NCBI GenBank assembly: GCA_013387215.1
Contig: WARW01000018.1
Location: 1-32,599 of the forward strand
DNA length: 32,599 nt
Source of the DNA: Patescibacteria group bacterium
GTDB lineage: Bacteria; Patescibacteriota; Microgenomatia; UBA12405
Reading direction: 5' to 3'
In this document: positions 1 through 7,529 of the stretch, in pieces
Layout: each line of letters begins with the position of its first letter
Position numbering within the stretch: position 1 is the first letter of the stretch
Program-made: the position numbers and the translations under genes
The notes under the pieces: model-generated
Told to the model about the DNA's origin: nothing
The model's database searches: none
Seen by the model: only the letters and a program-made list of their open reading frames with translations

Positions 1-1234
1 CAACTAAAAAAGTGCCTTTACTTCCGTCTTTTTCAGACCATTTAATTTTGCATCCGGCATATTGAGAGGGGATTATTCCTGCAGTTTCCACTACATTATT
101 TTTAGTTCCATTCAAAATTCTGACCTTATCACCGCTGAAAACATAACTAGTCCCATTGTTTACATAAACAAAATCATCTTTTTTCAGATTTTTTCTGACT
201 TGACCGATTGGGCTTTGTTCCAAATAGGCTTGTTGCAATTCTTCAATCGTCATTATATTTTTTTGTTCCTGACCAATCTTTTCATCAGCAGCTTCCATAT
301 CGTCTGAAGACAACACCACCTTAGCACCGGATATTTTATCTACAAATACGTAAGTATTGATGGTTAAACAATTTGTCTTGCTTCCATTAATCATGTATTG
401 GAAAGCTTTATAGGTAGCATCCAAATCAATCATGTCTCCCGGCATATTTTCCTCAATTATTTGATCGCTGCCAAACAAAGCTTTTCTCTCAGCATCAGTA
501 TAGTTGACTAAAACCGATTGTGTTTCTCTGTCAAATAATACCTTAGCTCCAAAAGTTTCACTGATTGCCTTAAAAGACACTTCAACTTTACCGTTTTTAT
601 TCAAACGAGGCGCCAAATCTAAAGTTACCGTTCTTTTTTTACCTTTCTCTGTCACTGTCATCAGTTTGCTGCCATTTTTTATTTTGGTAACTTTTCCTTC
701 GCGGGTAACAGTTGTAATTTGACTCTTTTTATCAAACACAGATTTTGCCCCTAAAATATTTCCTACCATTTCAAGCGGCAGCATTGCCTGTCCTTGAACC
801 ATTTCTGGTGATGTATCAGTTTTTCTGATTAAATTTGTCCCCTCAGAACTTGTTAGCAAATAATAAGGTTTATTAACTCTGACAATTAATTTGTTTTTAG
901 AATTGTTTTTGTTGACTTCCACACTGGCAGTTTTTTCCACATTAGCAGTAGAAGCCATTGCCACCAAAGATGACAAGGCCTTATCATAACGGGCACTGAT
1001 ATCTAACTCTGGGTTAACCGAGACATAAGCACTATCCAATTTTGCTCTATTTTCGCTACTGTTTGTTGAAGCAAATACTGCTGTTCCTTCTGTCAAAACA
1101 GACACGAGCGCAGTTCCAACAGCAATTTCTTTTTTGTGATTTTGCACAAAATCAGAAAAATTCGAACTAGAAGAATTTTCTTCTAAACTTTTAATTTCTT
1201 CCGAGGTAGGGTTATATGTTTTTATTTCTTTCAT
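1..1234 (-). CDS. Surface protein with copper-amine-oxidase-N-like domain (3' partial)
   Basis: The frame is open from ATG at 1234 to the window edge (411 codons, no stop), so the C-terminus is missing. About 35 polar residues are followed by a weakly hydrophobic stretch (about residues 36-55, ending AVFAST), which may be an export signal or anchor. Residues about 110-235 contain two copies of the pattern LPLEMVGNILGAKSVFD...TTV and VSFKAISETFGAKVLFD...SVLV. This pattern is typical of the copper amine oxidase N-terminal-like domain (PF07833 type), a non-enzymatic domain common in Gram-positive surface proteins. No amine oxidase domain is visible. I infer an exported wall or surface protein. 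It has its own sigma70-type promoter (1270-1298), so it is probably not part of the pilin operon that ends at 1443. Function unknown. Confidence 0.75.
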   Translation of the reverse strand, partial: MKEIKTYNPTSEEIKSLEENSSSSNFSDFVQNHKKEIAVGTALVSVLTEGTAVFASTNSSENRAKLDSAYVSVNPELDISARYDKALSSLVAMASTANVEKTASVEVNKNNSKNKLIVRVNKPYYLLTSSEGTNLIRKTDTSPEMVQGQAMLPLEMVGNILGAKSVFDKKSQITTVTREGKVTKIKNGSKLMTVTEKGKKRTVTLDLAPRLNKNGKVEVSFKAISETFGAKVLFDRETQSVLVNYTDAERKALFGSDQIIEENMPGDMIDLDATYKAFQYMINGSKTNCLTINTYVFVDKISGAKVVLSSDDMEAADEKIGQEQKNIMTIEELQQAYLEQSPIGQVRKNLKKDDFVYVNNGTSYVFSGDKVRILNGTKNNVVETAGIIPSQYAGCKIKWSEKDGSKGTFLV

Positions 1235-1269
1235 ATTTGTATCCTATAAGCTAGGACAATATTGATGGA

Positions 1270-1298
1270 ATTATACGATTTATATACTATAAAATCAA
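1270..1298 (-). promoter_or_regulatory. Sigma70-type promoter of the surface-protein gene
   Basis: On the minus strand TTGATT (1298-1293), a 17-base spacer and a perfect TATAAT (1275-1270) precede the ATG at 1234. The predicted leader is about 28 nt, with a weak AGGA about 7 nt before the ATG. This is one of the few genes here with a conventional untranslated leader. Confidence 0.7.
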
Positions 1299-1442
1299 GT
1301 ATTTTTTAAATCCCATAGTATTTTATACATATCAATTACACACCAATCTTTAGCCGTTGCTCAAGCTGATTCTAAGCTAATTCAAATCGAGAAAAACCTT
1401 ACCTAAGTTAGGAGATACACAAAACCTATATTATTAGTGAAA

Positions 1443-1970
1443 TTAGTTTCTAATTGTTATTTTTGAATTAAATTCTTTTTGGGCGTAATCCGCATTACTG
1501 GCGCTCGTAATACCTGCACTTATAATAAAATCAAAACTCACATCACCTGGAACACTAGGCGAGGTGCCTGGACTGCAGCTTACAAAATTTGAACAATCAG
1601 AAACATTCACTTCATCAATACTGGTTAAATTAATTATTTCCCTTGCTGATTCGGAAGATATTTTTCCTTTTTGATTTCCGAATGGGGGAGTACATTTTAA
1701 TACTGTAATATCTCCATCCAAAGTACTTACAAAAGCCATTGATGTTCCCACTCCAGACATTGGACAATCCATCCCCACTGCTTTAGCATTTAAAATATTT
1801 TTTCTTATTTCCCCCAAAGCCCAATTGCCGTTTTGAGTAACTTTATTGGTTACCGACATTTTATTATTAGCTCTGAAAGTGCTCATCAACGCTCCGACTA
1901 TTGATGCTAATATGATTGCCATCATTGTCAAAACCACCACTATTTCAATTAAAGTAAACCCTTTTTTCAT
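1443..1970 (-). CDS. Type IV prepilin-like protein, last gene of the minor pilin array
   Basis: The product is a 175-aa prepilin. The ATG at 1970 (MKKGFTLIE) gives a four-residue leader ending in Gly, then Phe+1 and Glu+5, then a hydrophobic helix of about 20 residues: the class III signal that PilD cuts and N-methylates. A longer frame reaches 2069 but would put 33 residues before the motif and run inside the upstream gene, so I reject it. The start overlaps the stop of the preceding gene as TAATG, which suggests translational coupling. The soluble part contains few Cys and has no recognisable family. Position and size suggest a minor pilin (PilW/PilV-like role), but this is inference. Confidence 0.85.
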   Translation of the reverse strand: MKKGFTLIEIVVVLTMMAIILASIVGALMSTFRANNKMSVTNKVTQNGNWALGEIRKNILNAKAVGMDCPMSGVGTSMAFVSTLDGDITVLKCTPPFGNQKGKISSESAREIINLTSIDEVNVSDCSNFVSCSPGTSPSVPGDVSFDFIISAGITSASNADYAQKEFNSKITIRN

Positions 1971-2395
1971 TAATCGCTTCTCCTTGAAAAAAATCTTTGA
2001 AATGTCGAAGTTTGGTTTTGACCTCCAGTGCCGCCGCTCCAACCAATTTTCACCACTACATTTGCGCAATCAGTAAGTCCGACACCGCAGTTGCTTGATG
2101 CATCATCTATATTTGTAAAACCAACTGAATAAATATAGTTGTCGAAATCAGAACTCGACCACTTTTTATTATATTGGCCTTGCAGTTTCCAAAAATTATC
2201 CGGATCATTTTTCTTTTGGCTGATCAAATCTTCCATCACTATTTGACTTAATTCAGCTGCTTTCTTTCGATCAAAACCTCTATTCCTGGAATTTATAGTA
2301 TTAACCAAAAGAATAATTACACCAGTAATTACAATTGCAACAATACCGATTGCAAAAACTAGTTCTACTACACTTTGCCCTGATTTAGTTTTCAT
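1970..2395 (-). CDS. Prepilin-like protein with non-canonical leader (GQSVVE)
   Basis: The 141-aa product starts MKTKSGQSVVELVFAIGIVAIV. Gly6 would be position -1, residue +1 is Gln instead of Phe or Met, and Glu is at +5. A hydrophobic helix of about 20 residues follows. The leader type resembles PilV/GspI-like minor pilins or TadE-like proteins, which often carry GQ(S/A)xVE. It overlaps the upstream gene by 11 bases and shares TAATG with the downstream gene, so all three are likely co-translated. The C-terminal part holds two Cys (within SSNCGVGLTDC) that could form a disulphide. Confidence 0.8.
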   Translation of the reverse strand: MKTKSGQSVVELVFAIGIVAIVITGVIILLVNTINSRNRGFDRKKAAELSQIVMEDLISQKKNDPDNFWKLQGQYNKKWSSSDFDNYIYSVGFTNIDDASSNCGVGLTDCANVVVKIGWSGGTGGQNQTSTFQRFFSRRSD

Positions 2396-2888
2396 TTATA
2401 AGTCCTGAAGAATTTATATGGATTACTTCTGTATCACCCACACCTTCAGTTGAAGAAATAATAACATCTATTGCACCGCCCATTACACTGGGATCTCCAC
2501 CAATGGAACTGCCCTTATAAGAGGCAAATTTAATTGTTGCTGATGGTGGGTTTATAACAACATTTACTCCATCAGGAGACACGTCTTTACTAAAATAACT
2601 TGTTCCAACATCCATTGCAACCGCTGCAATGTGGCCGTTTGCATTAATATCTACTTGAACATAATTTAAAACATTATTCGTCTTAGAAACACCTTCAGGT
2701 AGCTGCATTGTCGCCGCATAATTCCGTGCCAGTTTTAAAGACGATATTAATTCATTTTTAGTTCCATTTATTTTCTGACTGCCATTAAAATTATTTAAGG
2801 ATACTAAACCAATTCCGGCAAACAACATGATTATCGTTATTGATATTATTAACTCTATTAAAGTAAATCCAAACGAGCTTTTTTTCAT
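2385..2888 (-). CDS. Type IV prepilin, GspH/FimT-like
   Basis: The 167-aa product starts MKKSSFGFTLIELIIS: a leader ending in Gly7, Phe+1, Glu+5, then a hydrophobic helix. After the helix, NELISSLKLARNYAATMQ followed by a beta-rich domain is the usual layout of the GspH/FimT pseudopilin family, although I recognise this only by pattern. It lacks the ARDxxR segment of the other prepilins in the array, so it is a distinct subtype. It follows the upstream gene by 15 bases and overlaps the next by 11. Confidence 0.82.
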   Translation of the reverse strand: MKKSSFGFTLIELIISITIIMLFAGIGLVSLNNFNGSQKINGTKNELISSLKLARNYAATMQLPEGVSKTNNVLNYVQVDINANGHIAAVAMDVGTSYFSKDVSPDGVNVVINPPSATIKFASYKGSSIGGDPSVMGGAIDVIISSTEGVGDTEVIHINSSGLINEN

Positions 2889-2903
2889 AACACGATTGAA
2901 TAA

Positions 2904-3317
2904 TTATGGGTTTACGACTCTATAATTGCAAGTTTTACAAGTCGGAGATGCACCACAATTTGTGCTATAACTTCCCGTAGTGGCTCCCACATCTTCCATT
3001 TGAGCATCTAAAGTATAATCATAAGAACTACCAACACTTCGAACATAATAATAAGAACAACCGGACTTTGGATCAGTTGGCCAAGCTTGTAAAAATTTAT
3101 TTGTTATTAGAGAATTCGTGTCAGGTGGATAAACACCAATCTGCTGGCGGTACATTTCCAAAGCAATAGCCACTTTTTGGATGTCTGCTGCTCTTCGGCT
3201 GTCTCGTGACTTTTTACTGGTTCCGGCATAATTTACCACTGCCACCACTGTTAACACTGCAATAATGGTTACGACCACAATTAATTCAATTAAAGTAAAA
3301 CCCTTTCTTGTTTTCAC
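2904..3317 (-). CDS. Type IV prepilin, short, Cys-containing
   Basis: The 137-aa product starts MKTRKGFTLIELIVVV: leader of six residues ending in Gly, Phe+1, Glu+5, hydrophobic helix to about residue 30. Then comes SKKSRDSRRAADIQKVAIALEMY, the K-S/A-R-D-S-x-R helix shared by most pilins of this locus, and a YPPDTN motif. Four Cys lie in the C-terminal third, including PTCKTCNY. The ATG overlaps the stop of the upstream gene (ATGA). Confidence 0.87.
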   Translation of the reverse strand: MKTRKGFTLIELIVVVTIIAVLTVVAVVNYAGTSKKSRDSRRAADIQKVAIALEMYRQQIGVYPPDTNSLITNKFLQAWPTDPKSGCSYYYVRSVGSSYDYTLDAQMEDVGATTGSYSTNCGASPTCKTCNYRVVNP

Positions 3318-3748
3318 TGTTGGCTTTTAACACAATAATAAGGACCGGTTGTTCCAGTACCGCTGCCAAAAGCACAAATACCATCTGAATTACCATTGGA
3401 ACGACTTTCCATAGCTGCGCATGCACAATAGGTTGTTGCAATATTGTAAACATAATTTGTCCAGCCAACACCTTTAGGATCTTTTGGGAAGATATCTAAA
3501 ACAACTTGGCTATTTGCGGTCCAGTCAGTTGGAGCATTAGTACCCGCAGGATAAATAAAATTGTTCAAAGAATAAAATTGTTCTGCTGCCGATTGAAGTT
3601 CTTTCATATCTTGAAGTCTTTTTGAGTCTCTCGCTTTCTTTTGGGCGGCTGAAAATGATACTGAAATTAATGCCGATAATATGGCTATAATTGAGATAAC
3701 AACCAACATTTCAAATAACGTAAAACCGTTTATTTTATTTTTTTTCAT
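3314..3748 (-). CDS. Type IV prepilin, short, Cys-containing
   Basis: The 144-aa product starts MKKNKINGFTLFEMLVV: leader ending in Gly8, Phe+1, Glu+5, and a hydrophobic helix. The conserved AQKKARDSKRLQDMKELQSA helix and a YPAGTN motif follow. C-terminal Cys residues (YCACAAMES, GICAFG, YYCVKS) suggest disulphides in the globular head. The start shares TAATG with the upstream gene and the end overlaps the next as ATGA, so it sits in a tightly coupled string. Confidence 0.87.
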   Translation of the reverse strand: MKKNKINGFTLFEMLVVISIIAILSALISVSFSAAQKKARDSKRLQDMKELQSAAEQFYSLNNFIYPAGTNAPTDWTANSQVVLDIFPKDPKGVGWTNYVYNIATTYCACAAMESRSNGNSDGICAFGSGTGTTGPYYCVKSQQ

Positions 3749-4257
3749 TATGGTAGGGTAGTCCCTGGAGTAGTGTTAGGACTCGATAATCCAAAACAAT
3801 AATTATAACCACCTAAATTAATGTTTAGTTTACAGTCGGCATCATTAGTGTTTTCTAACTTAGCAAACAAATTGTACGATTTTCCGCTGGCACTCACCAC
3901 ATAACGAAAGGGTGGTTGACCTGATTTTGTTTCAAAAGGCACCACTTTCATATAAGTATAATTATTGCTTGAAAAATCTTTTGTACTCATATTAGTATCA
4001 CCAATCATTTCGTTTATAGTCTTGTTGAAAGTCGTGAATTTGTCAGTAGCCAACGGAAATTTTCCATTATCATCATAGTACATTTGTAAAGCTTTGGTTA
4101 ATGCGTTTAGTTCTGCTTTTCTTTTTATATCACGGGCTTTTTTCTGGGCTGAAGCAAAAGAAGCTGTTACTATAATAGTCAGAATCCCAATAATAGCAAT
4201 CACCACCAAAAGTTCTACTAATGTAAAACCATTTTTATTTTTGGAAATAAATTTCAT
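3748..4257 (-). CDS. Type IV prepilin
   Basis: The 169-aa product starts at ATG 4257 (MKFISKNKNGFTLVE). A frame extending to 4302 would overlap the upstream gene and add 15 residues before the leader, so the shorter start is preferred. Gly9 is -1, Phe +1, Glu +5. After the membrane helix comes AQKKARDIKRKAELNALTKALQMYYDDNGKFP, the pilin helix and loop of this family. There are two Cys near the C-terminus (DADCKLNINLGGYNYCFG). One base separates it from the upstream stop and its own stop is fused to the next start (TAATG). Confidence 0.87.
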   Translation of the reverse strand: MKFISKNKNGFTLVELLVVIAIIGILTIIVTASFASAQKKARDIKRKAELNALTKALQMYYDDNGKFPLATDKFTTFNKTINEMIGDTNMSTKDFSSNNYTYMKVVPFETKSGQPPFRYVVSASGKSYNLFAKLENTNDADCKLNINLGGYNYCFGLSSPNTTPGTTLP

Positions 4258-4258
4258 A

Positions 4259-4750
4259 TTACTGAGCACAGACAACATATAACTTATCAGCCGTATTGCC
4301 AATACCTAATCCACAAACACCAGTTACACCGCTGCCGCATTTCACTTGAGAATTTACATCATCATTGCCGCTGCCGGCATCAAGACCCACACAAAGTTGA
4401 AAAGAATCACCATTATCTGTTTGATAATAAGTAAAACCAACGCCTGCAATACCAGGAATTACCTTTAATAATTCTGTTTGATCAGCAGCAGAAAAATTTG
4501 CCACTGAAGTAAAACCAGTTCCGACAGGATACGATTGATGATCATTATAATAAAGCCTTAGTGCATTTTTCATTCCATTCAAGTCTTCAATTCTTTGTGC
4601 ATCTTTAGCTCTATCTCTTGCTCCCATAAAATTAGCCATCAAAATTGCCGTTAAAACTCCGATTATTGATATAACTACTAATAATTCAACTAAACTAAAA
4701 CCCAAATTTAAACGTCTGATATTCTTAAGTTTTCGAATTAATAACAACAT
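4259..4750 (-). CDS. Type IV prepilin
   Basis: The 163-aa product is read from ATG 4750 (MLLLIRKLKNIRRLNLGFSLVE), giving a 17-residue basic leader ending in Gly, Phe+1 and Glu+5. The frame continues upstream to 4876, but that part lies inside the preceding gene. The chosen start still overlaps that gene by 26 bases. GARDRAKDAQRIEDLNGMKNAL then YPVGTG matches the pattern of the neighbouring pilins. The C-terminal domain has four Cys (LCVG, VKCGS, GVCGL, VVCAQ). The start is the least certain in this array. Confidence 0.83.
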   Translation of the reverse strand: MLLLIRKLKNIRRLNLGFSLVELLVVISIIGVLTAILMANFMGARDRAKDAQRIEDLNGMKNALRLYYNDHQSYPVGTGFTSVANFSAADQTELLKVIPGIAGVGFTYYQTDNGDSFQLCVGLDAGSGNDDVNSQVKCGSGVTGVCGLGIGNTADKLYVVCAQ

Positions 4751-5189
4751 AGTTAATATCAGTATAGCAGTAACTTTTCCCACCGCAACTATAAAGTCCC
4801 TTCTTACAATCAGGATCACTTTTACTTTCAAGATCTGTAAATAATTTAAAAATTTTTGCCTTAGAATCAGCTTCATAACAATATGGTTTATCTGGCAGAT
4901 ATTGCTCTTTTGGCATTTGTTTCATATACACATAACCGCTGGCATCAACAAATGGTTTTCCCCATAAACTATTTATATCCGGATCGCTATCATTGCCTTT
5001 TTGCGGCAAATGACCATAATCAGCAAAATATGTCTGAATTGCTTTTGAAACTTCGTTTAAATCGGATTTTCTCGATACGTCTCGAGACTTAGCCTTTGCT
5101 TCAGCAAATTGAGTATAAGTAATAAAACCTAAAACCGACATCACTGCCACCACAATCAATAATTCCAAAAATGTAAAACCTTTTTTCAT
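4725..5189 (-). CDS. Type IV prepilin
   Basis: The 154-aa product starts MKKGFTFLELLIVVAVMS: four-residue leader, Phe+1, Glu+5. The helix continues AEAKAKSRDVSRKSDLNEVSKAI, the same K-S-R-D-x-x-R-K-x-D-L pattern as its neighbours, then GHLPQKG. Four Cys near the C-terminus (PYCYEAD, DPDCKKG, YSCGGK, SYCYTD) suggest a disulphide-stabilised head. A gap of 38 bases separates it from the upstream gene, the largest spacing in the minor pilin string. Confidence 0.87.
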   Translation of the reverse strand: MKKGFTFLELLIVVAVMSVLGFITYTQFAEAKAKSRDVSRKSDLNEVSKAIQTYFADYGHLPQKGNDSDPDINSLWGKPFVDASGYVYMKQMPKEQYLPDKPYCYEADSKAKIFKLFTDLESKSDPDCKKGLYSCGGKSYCYTDINYVVINSKT

Positions 5190-5227
5190 AATCTAGATTG
5201 ATTTTACTATATTTAATTCAATAAAAT

Positions 5228-5926
5228 TTAATTGCATCCCGCTTCACAGCAAGCCACTTTACATTTTTTATCGCACGATGGGCTTGCATAACAATTTGAA
5301 CCGCTGCATGCATTATTGCTTGCTCCTTTGCAGGAACCGTCTTGATAAAAATTGCAGACATCTTGTGTGTGATCTAAAGGATGATATGTACAGTTTCCAT
5401 CAATAAAAGGATCGTACCAATTAACGTTTGTGCTTGAAACTCCATAGTTTACATCTAAGGCAGTCATCTCTCCCATATGATAAGTATCAGGAAGATGATA
5501 CCAACCCGAAGGAACATCAGAATCTGTTTTATTTTCCAGATTAGTAAAAACTTTATACCATTTTAAAGCTTCCGGAGAATCCGTTAATATTTTATATGGT
5601 TCACCGGAGATTGGATCGCAGGGCCAGGTATTGAGCCAAGGAGCCATCACATTTGAGCCGCAATTTGATCTTTGCATTAATTGATCTACTAATGCGGCAT
5701 CAGGATAATGACCTTTATCATTCAAATATTCTTCAAAAGCGGTTTTTATTTTATTTAAATCTTTTTTTCTTCTAGCATCATTACCTCGATTCATCATGGC
5801 TATCGGATTTAATGTTGTAGTTAAAATTAAAATTAAAATCGCCAAAATAGAAACACAAACCAACAGTTCAACTAAAGTAATTCCTTTCGTTCCAATCCAA
5901 AAAAATTTCTTATTTTTTAAAACCAT
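5228..5926 (-). CDS. Large type IV prepilin with Cys-rich tail
   Basis: The 232-aa product has leader MVLKNKKFFWIGTKG, then I+1 T L V E+5: Ile at +1 replaces the usual Phe. After the helix, GNDARRKKDLNKIKTAFEEYLNDKGHYP is a typical pilin segment. It is longer than the other minor pilins here. The last 56 residues hold ten Cys, including DKKCKVACCEAGCN at the very end, a density not seen in the other pilins. This suggests a disulphide-rich or metal-binding head, perhaps at the pilus tip (inference). It overlaps pilD by 10 bases. Confidence 0.84.
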   Translation of the reverse strand: MVLKNKKFFWIGTKGITLVELLVCVSILAILILILTTTLNPIAMMNRGNDARRKKDLNKIKTAFEEYLNDKGHYPDAALVDQLMQRSNCGSNVMAPWLNTWPCDPISGEPYKILTDSPEALKWYKVFTNLENKTDSDVPSGWYHLPDTYHMGEMTALDVNYGVSSTNVNWYDPFIDGNCTYHPLDHTQDVCNFYQDGSCKGASNNACSGSNCYASPSCDKKCKVACCEAGCN

Positions 5927-6720
5927 TTATATATTAAATTTAACACAAGATTTCCACATGACCAAGCCATTACTGTTCCCAAAATTAAATATGGACCAAA
6001 TGGAAGAACTGAATTTTTTTTAGCTTTTTTGAAAATCATTAATCCAATTCCCACGATCGCACCAACAATAAACGCCACATAAAAAGCCAATATAGTTTTT
6101 TGACCGCCCAAAAGAAATCCCATAAAAACGGCTAGTTTTACATCTCCAATACCCATACCTTTTCCTTTTGTTGCCACATATAAAGTCAATAAAAATCCAC
6201 ACGCTCCGATCGCTGCAAATAAATTAATCCAAGCCAAATTATGGTTTAAATAATTAATCGCAATAGATCCTACAACTAAAACTGCTGTTGAAAAATCTGG
6301 TAATTCCATATATTTAAAATCAAAGGTAGCGCTCAAAACTAAAAACACAATCATTAATAAACCAATCAATAAACTCAAGAATAATTTTGCATTTCCAAAT
6401 AAATCAAATGAAAAACTATTAAAATAAACAACAAACAAAACTCCTGTAGCTAATTCGACAATAGGGTAGGAAATTGGCAATTTTTTATGACAGCATGAAG
6501 TTTTGCCGCCTAAATATAACCAAGAAATTATAGGAATATTTTCCCAAATTTTAAGTCGTTTGCCGCAGTTGTCACAATAGCTAAACTTATCGTCAGCCAC
6601 TTTTTTATCCATATTTTTTTTATGGCCGTATTTTATTGCCAAACGATATTCCCACATATTCACAAACGATCCAAAACAAGCTCCTAAAATAAAAACCATT
6701 ATTTTCAAAAGTAAAAGCAT
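5917..6720 (-). CDS. pilD: Prepilin peptidase / N-methyltransferase PilD
   Basis: This 267-aa polytopic membrane protein is the A24 aspartic peptidase that removes prepilin leaders and methylates the new N-terminus. Residues 12-20 (LGACFGSFV) are the usual start of the N-terminal domain. YCDNCG (48-53) and CCHKK (76-80) form the cytoplasmic Cys region, and PISYPIVEL (82-90) follows. The two catalytic aspartates are D134 in TFDFKYMELPD and D193 in the GMGIGD motif. About seven hydrophobic segments are visible. The last Cys pair is adjacent (CC) rather than CxxC, so the fourth zinc ligand is displaced. It is the first gene after the pilin terminator and appears to have its own -10 box (6726-6734). 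It heads the nine-prepilin operon. Confidence 0.95.
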   Translation of the reverse strand: MLLLLKIMVFILGACFGSFVNMWEYRLAIKYGHKKNMDKKVADDKFSYCDNCGKRLKIWENIPIISWLYLGGKTSCCHKKLPISYPIVELATGVLFVVYFNSFSFDLFGNAKLFLSLLIGLLMIVFLVLSATFDFKYMELPDFSTAVLVVGSIAINYLNHNLAWINLFAAIGACGFLLTLYVATKGKGMGIGDVKLAVFMGFLLGGQKTILAFYVAFIVGAIVGIGLMIFKKAKKNSVLPFGPYLILGTVMAWSCGNLVLNLIYKWF

Positions 6721-6725
6721 AAATC

Positions 6726-6734
6726 ATTCTAACA
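6726..6734 (-). promoter_or_regulatory. Extended -10 promoter of pilD operon (leaderless candidate)
   Basis: On the minus strand TG-t-TAGAAT (6734-6726) ends 5 bases before the pilD ATG. The same extended -10, TGtTAGAAT, is used at gyrB. No -35 was sought with confidence. Its place just after the pilin terminator supports a separate transcript start for pilD and the minor pilins. Confidence 0.55.
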
Positions 6735-6750
6735 AATCTTTATTAACTAA

Positions 6751-6774
6751 AAACCCCGCCGATTGGCGGGGTTT
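6751..6774 (-). terminator. Intrinsic terminator after the major pilin gene
   Basis: A perfect 10-bp stem (AAACCCCGCC / GGCGGGGTTT) with loop GATT. Read on the minus strand it ends in a run of five T. It lies 22 bases after the pilin stop and before pilD, so it would limit read-through from the strongly expressed pilin into the minor pilin genes. Confidence 0.9.
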
Positions 6775-6795
6775 GAGTTCTAAACTAATTTTACC

Positions 6796-7482
6796 TTAGT
6801 TAACCTTACCTTCAGGTACACAGATTAAGTTTGGATTAGCAGCACTTGGAACATATGACCAGTTAGAAACCTGGGTGATTCCGCAGCTAGCAGCACCTGG
6901 AACATAATCAAATAGTGCTGGAATAGCTGGATCTAAACATTTAAGATTAGCTGCTTTTGCAGAACTTCTATCTGCATTTGCTTTTGGAAAGTAACAAACA
7001 TAGTTCGATCCTGAATTACCATTGTGGAAAAGCCAGAAATTATCTTCTGGAAGTGGATTTGCTTGGAATGGAGCTTTACCGGCAAATGAACTTTTCAATT
7101 CAGAGGTATTAACTAATTCACCGTATTGACCGGCAGCATAAGTTGGTACAGTTGAACCAGCTGCATTAGGAGCTAAAATACCAAACATTGGATTGGTACC
7201 GACAGCAGCATAAGTAGTACTAGAGCTGACTGTTTGACCAATAATATTCCATGGATAAACATTTTGTGAAGCGTAATATCTTTCGAGTGCTCCTAAAACT
7301 TCTGCAGCATCGTTCTGCATTTTACTGTCTCTTGCTTTGTTGGTTTGTTCGATTGGATTGATAGTTGCCAAAACAGCCACTGATAGGATTGCGATCAAGG
7401 CGATAACTATTAATAATTCCACTAAAGTGAAACCCTTTAACCCGATATTTCTTGTTTTCATTTTTTGTAAATTTTTAATCAT
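6796..7482 (-). CDS. Probable major type IV pilin (PilA-like)
   Basis: The 228-aa product reads MIKNLQKMKTRNIGLKGFTLVELLIVIALIAILSVAVLATINPIEQTNKARDSKMQNDAAEVLGALERYY. The leader ends at Gly17, with Phe+1 and Glu+5, then a long hydrophobic helix and the NxxARDxxxQND segment. A second ATG at 7461 would give a shorter leader (MKTRNIGLKG) and is equally plausible, as neither has a Shine-Dalgarno site. Three features argue for the major subunit: a near-consensus promoter of its own (7501-7529), a strong terminator directly after it, and a position next to the assembly genes. The head has few Cys, unlike the minor pilins. Calling it the major pilin is inference. Confidence 0.85.
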   Translation of the reverse strand: MIKNLQKMKTRNIGLKGFTLVELLIVIALIAILSVAVLATINPIEQTNKARDSKMQNDAAEVLGALERYYASQNVYPWNIIGQTVSSSTTYAAVGTNPMFGILAPNAAGSTVPTYAAGQYGELVNTSELKSSFAGKAPFQANPLPEDNFWLFHNGNSGSNYVCYFPKANADRSSAKAANLKCLDPAIPALFDYVPGAASCGITQVSNWSYVPSAANPNLICVPEGKVN

Positions 7483-7500
7483 TAAATATTGTTTAATATC

Positions 7501-7529
7501 ATTATTTACTACTAGAATTGCGATGTCAA
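7501..7529 (-). promoter_or_regulatory. Promoter of the major pilin gene
   Basis: A perfect -35 TTGACA (7529-7524, minus strand), a 17-base spacer and AATAAT (7506-7501). The -35 lies inside the last codons of pilC. Transcription would start near 7494, 12 bases before the first pilin ATG. Confidence 0.65.

Noticed and set aside
1402-1412. Small palindrome CCTAA-g-TTAGG downstream of the pilin array as a terminator
   Set aside because: Only a five-bp stem with a one-base centre and no T-run on the minus strand.
1971-2069. 33-residue N-terminal extension of the last prepilin
   Set aside because: It is entirely within the upstream gene and would put the class III leader in mid-protein.
4751-4876. 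N-terminal extension of the 4259-4750 prepilin
   Set aside because: It overlaps the upstream pilin gene and is not needed for a complete leader.
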